Positions 9,931 to 18,431 of a stretch of 64,000 bases of DNA are shown piece after piece (the stretch's first letter is position 1; the number at the start of each line of letters is the position of its first letter). A program made the translations under genes and the position numbers. The notes beneath the pieces are model-generated. The model worked only from the letters and a program-made list of their open reading frames with translations, had not been told where the DNA came from and ran no database searches. The DNA comes from Burkholderiales bacterium (GTDB lineage: Bacteria > Pseudomonadota > Gammaproteobacteria > Burkholderiales > Ga0077523), in the NCBI GenBank assembly GCA_019745565.1, contig JAIESW010000067.1, forward strand, positions 1-64,000, written 5' to 3'.

Positions 9931-10722
9931 TCACTTGATCGTCCGGAGCAGATTCACAAGGTAGTTGGCAGGGATCGCGTAGCTGATGCCGCTCGGCTGC
10001 GACAGGACGTTTTCCTTCGTACCCTTCACGAAGACCATGTTGACGATCCCGACCACCTCGCCGGTGGTCTCGTTGTAGAGCGGGCTGCCGCTGTTGCCGG
10101 GATAGGCCGTGGCGTCGAGCTGGTAGATCCCGAAGACGTCGGAGGCGAGCCGCTTGACGGTCGCCGGATCGAGCTGCGCGGTGTCGGGGCGCGGCAGTGC
10201 GATGGGTGTGATCGCGGATAGCATCGCCCGGTGGGTCACGGGCGTCAGGCCGAGCACGCTGCCGATGGGAAAGCCAGTGAACAGGAAGAACTCGCCATTG
10301 CGCGCCGCGGCGGTCTCCGACAGGGACAGTGCCGGCAGTGGCCGTCCGTCAGTGAGCTTGAGGATGGCGAGATCGTGCTCGAGATCGACGGCGATCTTGC
10401 GGACCTCCCGCACGGCGGCGCGGCCGTCCTGGGGAATGGCGATCGCGTAGGTCTCGAAGCGTTCGCCGTCCAGCACCTTCGCGGCGACGTGTGCGTTGGT
10501 CGCGATCAGGGTGCCGTCGCCGATGGCGAACCCCGAACCGCGGAACTCGAATTGCGGCCGGCGATCCGGTTGGAAGGTACCGACCGCGACCACGGACGGC
10601 TTTACCCGGTCGATCGTGTCCGGCGGGGCGGCGTTCGTGGCCAATGCCAGACCACCGATGATCGCTGCCGCGAACAATCGCACGAGTCTGCATGAGGCTG
10701 GGGCGAGCAAGACGCTGTTCAT
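9931..10722 (-). CDS. Trypsin-like serine protease, secreted
   Basis: A 263-residue protein with an N-terminal signal peptide (hydrophobic residues about 14-28 ending in an alanine-rich site). The chymotrypsin-fold triad is complete: His78 in ATNAHV, Asp117 in EHDLAILKL and Ser211 in GNSGSP. The fold is single-domain with no PDZ, so it is smaller than DegP/DegS. It should act in the periplasm or at the cell surface. It lies between the nucleotidyltransferase of the HprK-related set and the ydcF-like gene, so it might process an envelope protein of this locus; that is inference only. Confidence 0.85.
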   Translation of the reverse strand: MNSVLLAPASCRLVRLFAAAIIGGLALATNAAPPDTIDRVKPSVVAVGTFQPDRRPQFEFRGSGFAIGDGTLIATNAHVAAKVLDGERFETYAIAIPQDGRAAVREVRKIAVDLEHDLAILKLTDGRPLPALSLSETAAARNGEFFLFTGFPIGSVLGLTPVTHRAMLSAITPIALPRPDTAQLDPATVKRLASDVFGIYQLDATAYPGNSGSPLYNETTGEVVGIVNMVFVKGTKENVLSQPSGISYAIPANYLVNLLRTIK

Positions 10723-10776
10723 GGTTCTGCGCGATCTTCCGGGATGATTTCGGGCGGCCCAACTCGTGGGGTACTG

Positions 10777-11874
10777 TCAGGTAGCACCCGGTTTCAGGGC
10801 GGCGAGCACGCCGCGGGTGAGCTTTACCGTGGTGTGCCGTACGAGGAGCGGCGGCGGCATGCGCAGGCTATGGTATCGGATCAACAGCGCCAACTGTGCG
10901 ATACGCTTCCACGCGGTCGGACCCCGATCTGGGTCCGGAGGTTCGAGCGCAGCCACGAAAAGGCTGTCCATGAGCCGGACGACGGCCCCGGCCGGAGAGA
11001 ATGCCGCCAAGCTCGCGACCAGGTCGGGCGATACTGACGCGTCCAGGATGCGGACTGCGTATCGCATGGCGTAGTAGAGGGGGCGCACCAGATCGTGCAG
11101 ATGCGCGCGCTCCATCAGGCGTTCCGTGGCCTGTACGGAGTCGAAGCCTTGCAACATGGCGGCGATGTCGGTGAGATCGCGCAAGCGGTCGCGGCAGTCG
11201 GAATCCTGAAACAGGTGCGCGCACGCGTGGAGCAGGCGATCCTCGGGTGACATCACCCGATACGGCGTTCCGCTCAACGCCACCGAGGCTGCGAAGATTG
11301 CCGCAGAGTCCGGGTGCCGGCGCCCCGTGGGCGGCAGGATCCGTCGATGCAGATCGAGCTCCAGCGGCTGGTCCGGCAGGCGGAACGGGGGAAGCTCGTG
11401 GCTCCACTCGCGATAGTAGTGTTCCGTGTACTCGTCCACGGGTTGCATCTCCCACCCGATGGTGCGGATCGCAGCTTCGGCGTCGGCGAACCGTGATTCG
11501 GGTACGAGCACGTCCACGTCCGCGACGAGGCGTCCATCCGCCCACGGCAGTGCCTGTTGCAGATAGCCGGTGCCCTTCAGCAGGATCACGGGTATCCCGA
11601 TGCGGTCGAACGCAGGCGCAAGGCCGGAGAGGGCGCTGCGCGACATCTGGCGCAAGTAGTCCGCAACGCGGCGCTCGCCCTCGATCACGCGGCGGACATC
11701 GTCGGACAGTCCGGATGTCACGCCGGCCGCTTCCAGGCGCGCACCGAACTGGGCCAGCAGCCGCGTGCCCCGCGCAGCGCGCAGGATCCGATCCCATTGC
11801 CGGGGTTCGAGCGCGACGGCGGTCTGCGGCCGTTTCCAGACCGCAAGCAACTCGCTGCAGCCGGTCGGCGTCAT
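10777..11874 (-). CDS. Nucleotidyltransferase family protein (PF14907-like)
   Basis: A 365-residue protein with the pol-beta-like nucleotidyltransferase core seen in PF14907 proteins: VILLKGTGYLQQ then VADVDVLV, giving the two metal-binding aspartates, and a conserved HYYREWSHELPPF segment. The C-terminal half is helical. The substrate is unknown. Its start lies one base after the stop of the HprK-related kinase gene, which argues for co-translation and a joint task. In XrtA loci this family recurs beside the HprK-A/PqqD pair. Confidence 0.8.
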   Translation of the reverse strand: MTPTGCSELLAVWKRPQTAVALEPRQWDRILRAARGTRLLAQFGARLEAAGVTSGLSDDVRRVIEGERRVADYLRQMSRSALSGLAPAFDRIGIPVILLKGTGYLQQALPWADGRLVADVDVLVPESRFADAEAAIRTIGWEMQPVDEYTEHYYREWSHELPPFRLPDQPLELDLHRRILPPTGRRHPDSAAIFAASVALSGTPYRVMSPEDRLLHACAHLFQDSDCRDRLRDLTDIAAMLQGFDSVQATERLMERAHLHDLVRPLYYAMRYAVRILDASVSPDLVASLAAFSPAGAVVRLMDSLFVAALEPPDPDRGPTAWKRIAQLALLIRYHSLRMPPPLLVRHTTVKLTRGVLAALKPGAT

Positions 11875-11875
11875 C

Positions 11876-12853
11876 TCAGGAGGCGACTCGCTCTCGTCGC
11901 TCGTCGACCGGCTCTCTGGCGTCCTCGGTAAACGAACCGCCGGCCTTGTCTGTCAGCTCGACCAGAGCGTCGAGTGCACGGTCCAGGTCGCCGTACGCAA
12001 GTTCATGGCATTCGACCGTCTGCATCATCATGGCGACGGCATCGAAACCCGCCGGTCCCAGCATCGAATAGTTGAACGAGTTCGTCGCTATTTTCGCGAA
12101 CGCCTTCGCCTTCGACATCGGGGTGAGCGACAGCGTCCGGTCGGCGTGGAATTTGGGAAAGATGACGAGTCGCGGCACGACGCTTTGCCGGCGCCGCGAT
12201 ACGCTGGCGATATCCGGAGCGAGATGGGCGACGCGGCCCTTGCGCGTCTTGGGAAACTCGGGCCCGATGATCGCGTCGGGCGCCCAGGCGCGGATCACCT
12301 CGATCGACCGGTTCTTCAGGGCCACCGGCTTCAGCAGTGCCAGAACGCGGGCATCGGTCAACCGCACGACACCGAACTCGTCCGACAACAGTCGGAAGCC
12401 GCGCGTCGACAGTGCCGCCGCCAACGTGCTCTTGCCCGACCCCGGCGTGCCCGGCAACAGGATACCCACACCGTGCCGCTCGACGCTCGCGGCATGGAGC
12501 AGCAGGTGCTGATTGAGGCGTTCGGCTACGCAATGGTTGATGCCCCACTCGATGAGCGGCACGTGAGTGTCCGCCGGAAAGGCTTCGAACGGTTCGGTGC
12601 GATCGACGAGAAAACGCACTTGCGGCCGGAACCATTGAAGGATGCCGGTGCCACGACGCAGTTCGGCCGTCACATCGAACACGCCGGCCGTGGATTCGAG
12701 TTCGAAAGCTCCATAGAGCGCATGTAGGCAGTCGGCATAGCCCGGTGCGTTCGACCGGACCCTGATACGGGCTGCACCGAGATCCAGTCCGACCCCCTCG
12801 CCTGCGAGGTGAGCGCGCAACTCGGACGCGGTGAGATCGCCGACGGTTGCCAT
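11876..12853 (-). CDS. HprK-related kinase A
   Basis: A 325-residue protein related to the C-terminal kinase domain of HPr kinase/phosphorylase. Visible features are an N-terminal segment of about 115 residues, an NQHLLLHAASVER strand, the Walker A loop GTPGSGKST at 135-143, and the SDEFGVV strand that follows in HprK-like enzymes. The true HPr target is not expected here. Such kinases in biosynthetic clusters phosphorylate peptides or proteins; this one pairs with a PqqD-like gene 11 bases upstream. Assigned to the HPr-rel-A system described alongside exosortase loci; function is undetermined. Confidence 0.87.
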   Translation of the reverse strand: MATVGDLTASELRAHLAGEGVGLDLGAARIRVRSNAPGYADCLHALYGAFELESTAGVFDVTAELRRGTGILQWFRPQVRFLVDRTEPFEAFPADTHVPLIEWGINHCVAERLNQHLLLHAASVERHGVGILLPGTPGSGKSTLAAALSTRGFRLLSDEFGVVRLTDARVLALLKPVALKNRSIEVIRAWAPDAIIGPEFPKTRKGRVAHLAPDIASVSRRRQSVVPRLVIFPKFHADRTLSLTPMSKAKAFAKIATNSFNYSMLGPAGFDAVAMMMQTVECHELAYGDLDRALDALVELTDKAGGSFTEDAREPVDERRERVAS

Positions 12854-12864
12854 CGCCCGGGACT

Positions 12865-13119
12865 CTACTCAACCACCAGACCGATGTCGACCAGGGCGCT
12901 CAGGGCAGCGCGGACATCCTCGGCAGTGAGGTTTTCCCACGTCTCGGCCAGCCGCCGACGCAGTTCCGCTTCTTCGAGCGGGCCATCCGCCAGGCATTCG
13001 AGCACCGATGCCGCTGGCTCACGCAGATAGTGCGTTTCCCAGGAAAGCGGATTGAGCGCCAGGACATCGTCCCCGTAGCGCTCGAACCGCACCGAGGCGT
13101 CTCCAACGACTCTCCACAT
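12865..13119 (-). CDS. PqqD-like protein of the HPr-rel-A system
   Basis: An 84-residue PqqD-fold protein. The pattern RFERYGDDVLALNPLSWETHYL, then a helical stretch ending in LSALVDIGLVVE, matches the winged-helix RiPP recognition element (RRE) that binds leader peptides. It is an independent short gene rather than a fused domain. It is transcribed with the downstream HprK-related kinase (11-base gap), so it may deliver a substrate to that kinase. No obvious leader-peptide gene of classical size lies next to it; the upstream gene encodes a 168-residue exported protein. Confidence 0.82.
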   Translation of the reverse strand: MWRVVGDASVRFERYGDDVLALNPLSWETHYLREPAASVLECLADGPLEEAELRRRLAETWENLTAEDVRAALSALVDIGLVVE

Positions 13120-13189
13120 CTAGGACGCTCGTGCGGCCTGTGCCGTGAGCGCCGCGGCCGTCACGTTGCTGCCGCGGGCCGGGCGCAGA

Positions 13190-13696
13190 TTACGACTTGA
13201 TGGGCTTCAGCGACGTCCAGCAGGAACTGGTGATCGTGCCGCCGTAGTTCTTTTCCACTCCGTACCCCACTTTGATGGGTTCAGTGCCGGAGTCCTGCAC
13301 GTACACCAGCATCTGACGCTTGCCTATCGGCGAACTGCCGGTGCGGCAATTGTTCTTCGTGTAGCTCGACTTGACCGCAGTCTCGTTACCGCTCGAATCG
13401 GTGGTCAGCTGCCAGTAGGTCGTGTTATCCGTCCCCAGGTAGTACTGCCCGGACTGTTTCTTCCAGGAGCTTCCCGAGTAGACGTACAACTCATGGACGT
13501 CCACCTGCCCGCGCATCCAGTCATCGGTGTCGCTCGGCAGAATAGGCTTTGGTTTCGGCGAGTTCTCACCCCGCTGGGCATCGCGGTAGAGGCACAGCGC
13601 CGCGCTGGATTTGGCGGTCGCACCGCCCTGCCGTACCGTCAGGGCGAGGGGGACCGACATGCTTCCGACCACTAGTCGACGGCGCTTCGCGTCCAT
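13190..13696 (-). CDS. Small exported protein of unknown function
   Basis: A 168-residue protein I do not recognise. The N terminus KRRRLVVGSMSVPLAL looks like a twin-arginine or Sec signal. The mature part is polar, rich in Ser, Thr, Tyr and Lys, with three cysteines (one early, two in the C-terminal third) and aromatic strands such as YYLGTDNTTYWQLTT, suggesting a small beta-rich secreted domain. A good ribosome site (AGAGG) lies 6 bases before the ATG. It is the first gene upstream of the PqqD/HprK-A pair, which makes it a candidate partner or substrate; this is inference. Confidence 0.7.
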   Translation of the reverse strand: MDAKRRRLVVGSMSVPLALTVRQGGATAKSSAALCLYRDAQRGENSPKPKPILPSDTDDWMRGQVDVHELYVYSGSSWKKQSGQYYLGTDNTTYWQLTTDSSGNETAVKSSYTKNNCRTGSSPIGKRQMLVYVQDSGTEPIKVGYGVEKNYGGTITSSCWTSLKPIKS

Positions 13697-13842
13697 ATTC
13701 GACCTCTAAAATTCAATGTGTTAGATCTCAACCGACCCCTGCACGGGAATCGCCCTGGCGGCAACGGAGGCAGGTTTCACTCGGGATTTCGACCCACTCT
13801 TGTATGGAAGGCTACCAAGGTCTGAGCCCAGTGTAAACCTCA

Positions 13843-15036
13843 CTAATTTACAAGTTTCTGAAAGGCCCCCGGACTGAGCGGCGAAGCGGGATTGACCGGG
13901 CTCGCACCGATCGGAATAGTGATCTCGTAGGTCGGCCTCAACTGGATTCCGCCCACCGAGCCAGGGTCGCTCGCGGTACCCGCAACCTTCGATTTCAGCC
14001 TGAGGCGGTAGTCCAGCCGCGGCGGCAGCACGAACTGATCCCATTCGAGGCGCACGTTGCCGCTGGCCGTCACTTGCGGGGGCGTCAGTTCGGTTCCGAC
14101 TCCGACGAGCACATTGTTCACGACACGCGCGGTGCCCGGCCCCGGCGCGACCTGCACGAAGAAGCCGTTCTCGGTGCGATCATTGACGAGCGTGTTGTGC
14201 GATACGTAGAGCTCGTTGCGCGGCCACTTGTAGCCCTCGGCCCCGAACGAGATGAGAGCCGGATTCTCCGTGAGCGCGCTCTGCTGGATGAGATTGCCGA
14301 TCACGACGGCGAGTCCGCCTTGAGGAAACTCGATCTCGTAGCTCGACGTCCCGCCGATGTCGTCGGTGAGCCGGTTATACAAGACGTAGTTCTCCTGCGC
14401 GCGGCTCTTGATCAGGTGGCCGACCTTGCCCGAGTGGAAGTAACTGCCGCGAACCGTGAGTTTGGAGATCCCGCCGATGTACACGCCGTGCGATAGACCA
14501 TCGCCCGCGCCGTTGCGTGCGAACTCCGAATCCTCGATCGTCACGGCGAGTGCCTTGTCGTCGCGCGTGAGTATGCCGTTCTCGTTGTCGAAAAAGGCGC
14601 AGCGGCGTACGGTCAGGGTGCCGCGTTCGAGCCGGATGCCCGCACCGTTCTTGTCCGGTACCTTGGCGCGGTGGAACTCGATGTCCTCGACGGTCACGTT
14701 CCCGCCCCGCAGCACCCAGATCGCCTTGCGTTCGGCGGCGAAGCCGGACGCAATGAGCTTGGGCCGTCCACCCACGCCGCGGATCGTGAGATCGTTCTGC
14801 GTCCACACCGCCACGTCGCCGCGGTAGTCGCCGGCTTCGATCTCGATCACCGAACCGTCGCGTGCGAGCTTCGCGGCTTCCGCGACGGTCGCGACCTGCC
14901 CACGCGGGCCGACGCGGATCACCTCCGGGGATTGCGCCGCTGCCGCAGCGCACAGGATCATCGCGATCGACCCGGAGGTCACGCGGACCATTCGCGAAGA
15001 CAGGGGCCATGTTGCCTTGCACAGAGTTCTGTTCAT
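13843..15036 (-). CDS. Right-handed parallel beta-helix secreted protein
   Basis: A 397-residue protein with a signal peptide ending in AAAAAQS and then a long run of short beta-strand coils typical of pectate-lyase-like beta-helices (repeats such as LTIRGVGG, VTVEDIEFHRA, LTVRRCAFFDN, LTVRGSYFHSG). Such proteins often bind, cleave or epimerise acidic polysaccharides in the periplasm. The open frame extends to 15714, but the codons above 15036 run antisense through the neighbouring ligase gene, so the ATG at 15036 is preferred. It follows the ligase/VanZ gene by 74 bases and probably acts on the same glycan. Confidence 0.83.
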   Translation of the reverse strand: MNRTLCKATWPLSSRMVRVTSGSIAMILCAAAAAQSPEVIRVGPRGQVATVAEAAKLARDGSVIEIEAGDYRGDVAVWTQNDLTIRGVGGRPKLIASGFAAERKAIWVLRGGNVTVEDIEFHRAKVPDKNGAGIRLERGTLTVRRCAFFDNENGILTRDDKALAVTIEDSEFARNGAGDGLSHGVYIGGISKLTVRGSYFHSGKVGHLIKSRAQENYVLYNRLTDDIGGTSSYEIEFPQGGLAVVIGNLIQQSALTENPALISFGAEGYKWPRNELYVSHNTLVNDRTENGFFVQVAPGPGTARVVNNVLVGVGTELTPPQVTASGNVRLEWDQFVLPPRLDYRLRLKSKVAGTASDPGSVGGIQLRPTYEITIPIGASPVNPASPLSPGAFQKLVN

Positions 15037-15110
15037 GGGATCCTTCGGTGGCGATGCGGCGAAGTCCGACGGTGCGCAGATGCACATGCACGCCCCTTCG
15101 TGGCGGCCCT

Positions 15111-18100
15111 TTATTTTCGCCCAGGCGAGGCCGAAGGCAACACCCTGCCGGCGGCCGCTGCCGGCGGTTCCCGCAGCAGTCCGAGCAGGACGAACAGGAA
15201 CAACATAAGTCCCAATCGCGGTTCGTCGAACAGCGCGTCGAACAACCCGACCGTGAAGAGGGCCAGCAGGGCCGCGAGCACCACGGCCGCGAACCCTTCG
15301 CCGCGCAACACGCGTCTCGCGAGTACGAGCAGTGCAGTGCTCAGGAGCAATCCGAGGCTCGCGAGCCCCACCCAGCCGGTCTCGAAGAGACTCTGCACCA
15401 CCACGTTCTTCGTGTGCCACGGCAGGTGGCTGTCGGTTGCGAAGAACCAGCGGTCCATGCCAGCGCTGAAACTTCCGTTGACGACAAGCTCGCGGCCCGT
15501 GTCGTCCTTGAGCGAGACGTTGTCGACGTCGATGCGAGTGCCCTGGTCGGGGTGATAGAAGGCGAGTTCGGTGGGCCGCTGCTCGAAGCGCCGGCCGCTG
15601 CCGACCTCTCCCGAGTTGAAGCGGTACGTGAGGTGCTGCCAATCGGGCCGGTTCGCTTCGCCATGCAGCTGTGCCCAAACGCACCGGAACGAGTACAGGA
15701 TGGATTTCTCGCACACCGGAACCGTGATGGTCGCGGGCCCGTCGGGCGCGCGGACGTCGACGGAAATAGTGTAGAAGCGTTCCCCTTGGATGGGGATGCG
15801 CTGCCCGAAATACAGCGTCTCGCCGCTGCCCAGCCGCAGGAACGTGCCGCCGTTCTCACCGACGAAGCTGTAGGTCGTCGGCATCACACCGCTGCGATTC
15901 CGCGCGAGATAGGTCCGCGGGAACGTGCCGAGCCCGTCGCCGAACAGGCCCGGCACCAGGCCGGGGGAACGGATCTCGAGTGCGTCGCGCCAATGGTGCA
16001 AACGGGTGTCGAAGTCCTGGCTCACCGTGGAGAAACGGAAGCGGACGTAGTCACCGAACAGGATCGGCAGCGCGACCGCGGCGCCCACGAGAAGCACACC
16101 CAGCGTGGTCAGACCGCCCAGCTTGAGCGCGCGGCGGTGCGAGGTGGCGAGCTGGATCGTCCACGCGGCGCCCAGGACTGCGAGAGAGACGGCGAAGCCC
16201 AGGTAGCCCCCGCGCGCGAAGGTGACCAGCAGCGCGTAGATCGCGCCGCAGAACACCATGGCCGCCACCGCGACCACCGGTGCACCGCCGCGCCGGAACG
16301 CTCCGACCGCCGCCAGCAGGAACGGAATGGCCGAGACGAGGTATCCCTCGACCATGCCGCCCCCGGTGTGCATGCCGAAGAACATGCCGGTGATCCGGTA
16401 TTCGCTGTCGAAATTGAAAGGGCCGGAGAAGAGGATACGTTCCCACAGCGCGACCGCGACGGTGCCCGCCAGACCCGACACGATGCCGACGGACAGGGCG
16501 GGCGGATAAGCCCGCCCATGGGCGTCGGCAGCGACCAGAGGCAGCAGCAGGAAGGCCCAGAGCAGCGACTTGCCGATGCGAAGCGCGTTGTACGGACTCC
16601 AGTAGCTGGAGAACGCGTTCAGCCCGAGCTCCGGGAACGGCCAGAGTCCCAGAATGAGCGACACGATCCACGATCCGGTGAACAGAGCGAGCGCCAGTCG
16701 GCCGCCCGGAACCAGCCTGCGCGCTGCCGCCGTGGGCGCGAGACGGAGAAACGAGATGCCCGTCACCGTCAGCACCAGCATGTCGAACTCGTCGTAGAGG
16801 AACCGGCCCGACCATGGGGCGAGATTGAAGACCGGCAATGCCGCCAGCACCAGCGCCAGGCCCCACGTGGGACGCACCCACGAGATGCCGGCCGCGGCGA
16901 CCAACAGACCCGCGATGACGGCGGGAGCCAGCGGATAGCACCACACGGAGACTGCCGCAGCGACGAGCAGCAGCGCGCCGGCAAACTTTCGCCAGGTTGG
17001 CGGACGCCCCACGACGGGACGCGGCGGTGGCGTTGGGGCCCGATCACGCGCGGGCGCAGCCGGTGCCGACCCGTTGTGAATGAAGGCGGCCACCAGCGCC
17101 AACGTGACGGGGGCGATGATCGCGGCGATCAGCACGTTCGTCGGGTCGGGCCGCAATGGTGCGACGAAGAGCTTGGCCCCTTCCACCAACAGGGCCAGAC
17201 CGCCTGCCAGCACGCTCGCGGCGACCATGGAACCGCGCGAACGTCCGCCTGCGATCGCCCAGACCAGCACACCTGCCGGCGCATAGAGCGCAAGCTGCCC
17301 GAGAACGCTGCGGACGGCGTTCGCTTCGCTCGTGAAGTAGTGGTAGTAGAACGGCAGGAAATGCAGCGTGGCGAGCTTGTCGAGTCCCCCGGCCGGACCG
17401 GTGCGTGGCCCGCCGAGCGCGCCGGAGGCGTACGCGACGAGGACGACGTAGGGAAGCGCGGCGACAAGCGCTAGCGGGGCGCGTGCGCGCTGCCAGCGAT
17501 GCCACGGGACCTCCGACAGGCTGGGACCGACGGCGAAGCCGGCGACGATGCCCGCGGTCCGCAGCAGTGCCGAGGCGCCGGTCGTCGTGCCCGAGAAGAT
17601 CCACAGCTGCAGCAGCTCGATCCCGACGCCGAATGCGAGCGCGAAGGCGAACGCGCCGCCCCAGGTTGCCCGCAGGCGCAGTCGCAGCCAGAGTCCGATC
17701 GGCACCGCGATGAGGCCCTCCATGCCGAGGCGGATCATGCACAGGGGCAACGAGCCGCAGTTCTCGCGATCGATGAACCATGCGTCGCGGCCCAGCGCCT
17801 GACGGATTTCGAACTCCGACGGCGACACCATGAAGTCGTAGGGATAGAGACTCAACGCGAGGTACGCGATGAGATAGAGCGTCAGCGCCGCGGCGGCGCG
17901 GCCAGCCTCGGGATGCGCGGCTCGTGCCCACAGGGCGTCGAAACGGGCGCCCGCGAGTCTCCACGCGGCGATGCCGATGGCCGAGCCGATGCCCTCCGCC
18001 AGCAGGTCGTTGAGCGACACGGTTCGAGGTGGAAAGCTCTGCTGGATGAACTCGAGACCGACGGCAAGAAGAGCGCACAGCGCGAAGGTCGCGGCGTCCC

Positions 18101-18365
18101 CCGCGACGGAGCCGATGCGCGAATCGGTCCGCAGCGCGGCCCGCAGCAGGTAGCCGAGCGGGATGTAGAGCACGATGTTGGCGATCCAGTCCGCACGCGC
18201 GTAGGCGCCCAGACGGAGGTACGGAATCTCGCGGAAGCGCGCGAGCGCATCGGCGAGCGTCACGGGCTGGTAATCCAGCGGAAGCAGGCTGCCGTACGCC
18301 ACGCACAGGGCGCAGATGACGGCGAGCCGGGCCGCGTCGATGCGACGCGTGCGCGCAGCGTTCAC
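15111..18365 (-). CDS. VanZ / O-antigen ligase-polymerase fusion membrane protein
   Basis: A 1084-residue multi-spanning protein. The first 300 residues hold two VanZ-like modules (DWIANIVLYIPLGYLL and a second around residues 210-280). A further membrane block and a proline-rich cytoplasmic linker follow. From about residue 490 comes an O-antigen ligase (Wzy_C/WaaL) core with the periplasmic motif GDGLGTF. Between that motif and the HTKNVVVQSLFETGW segment sits an extra beta-rich region, about 815-985, resembling a carbohydrate-binding sandwich (VVNGSFSAGMDRW). It would polymerise or ligate lipid-linked glycan at the inner membrane. It is far longer than the usual 400-450 residues of ligases. 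Confidence 0.85.
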   Translation of the reverse strand: MNAARTRRIDAARLAVICALCVAYGSLLPLDYQPVTLADALARFREIPYLRLGAYARADWIANIVLYIPLGYLLRAALRTDSRIGSVAGDAATFALCALLAVGLEFIQQSFPPRTVSLNDLLAEGIGSAIGIAAWRLAGARFDALWARAAHPEAGRAAAALTLYLIAYLALSLYPYDFMVSPSEFEIRQALGRDAWFIDRENCGSLPLCMIRLGMEGLIAVPIGLWLRLRLRATWGGAFAFALAFGVGIELLQLWIFSGTTTGASALLRTAGIVAGFAVGPSLSEVPWHRWQRARAPLALVAALPYVVLVAYASGALGGPRTGPAGGLDKLATLHFLPFYYHYFTSEANAVRSVLGQLALYAPAGVLVWAIAGGRSRGSMVAASVLAGGLALLVEGAKLFVAPLRPDPTNVLIAAIIAPVTLALVAAFIHNGSAPAAPARDRAPTPPPRPVVGRPPTWRKFAGALLLVAAAVSVWCYPLAPAVIAGLLVAAAGISWVRPTWGLALVLAALPVFNLAPWSGRFLYDEFDMLVLTVTGISFLRLAPTAAARRLVPGGRLALALFTGSWIVSLILGLWPFPELGLNAFSSYWSPYNALRIGKSLLWAFLLLPLVAADAHGRAYPPALSVGIVSGLAGTVAVALWERILFSGPFNFDSEYRITGMFFGMHTGGGMVEGYLVSAIPFLLAAVGAFRRGGAPVVAVAAMVFCGAIYALLVTFARGGYLGFAVSLAVLGAAWTIQLATSHRRALKLGGLTTLGVLLVGAAVALPILFGDYVRFRFSTVSQDFDTRLHHWRDALEIRSPGLVPGLFGDGLGTFPRTYLARNRSGVMPTTYSFVGENGGTFLRLGSGETLYFGQRIPIQGERFYTISVDVRAPDGPATITVPVCEKSILYSFRCVWAQLHGEANRPDWQHLTYRFNSGEVGSGRRFEQRPTELAFYHPDQGTRIDVDNVSLKDDTGRELVVNGSFSAGMDRWFFATDSHLPWHTKNVVVQSLFETGWVGLASLGLLLSTALLVLARRVLRGEGFAAVVLAALLALFTVGLFDALFDEPRLGLMLFLFVLLGLLREPPAAAAGRVLPSASPGRK

Positions 18366-18431
18366 GAGCGCACCTTGCCGGACCGTGTCATGCGCATCGC
18401 CATTCGGTTGCCGTCCATGTCGCCCCGCCCG

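Noticed and set aside
15037..15714. N-terminal extension of the beta-helix gene
   Set aside because: It overlaps the 3' end of the ligase gene and lacks beta-helix pattern; a clean signal peptide begins at 15036.
14862..17474. 870-codon plus-strand open frame
   Set aside because: It is antisense to the ligase/VanZ and beta-helix genes, has a composition dominated by Arg, Gln, Glu and Asp as expected for a GC-rich shadow frame, and no domain pattern.
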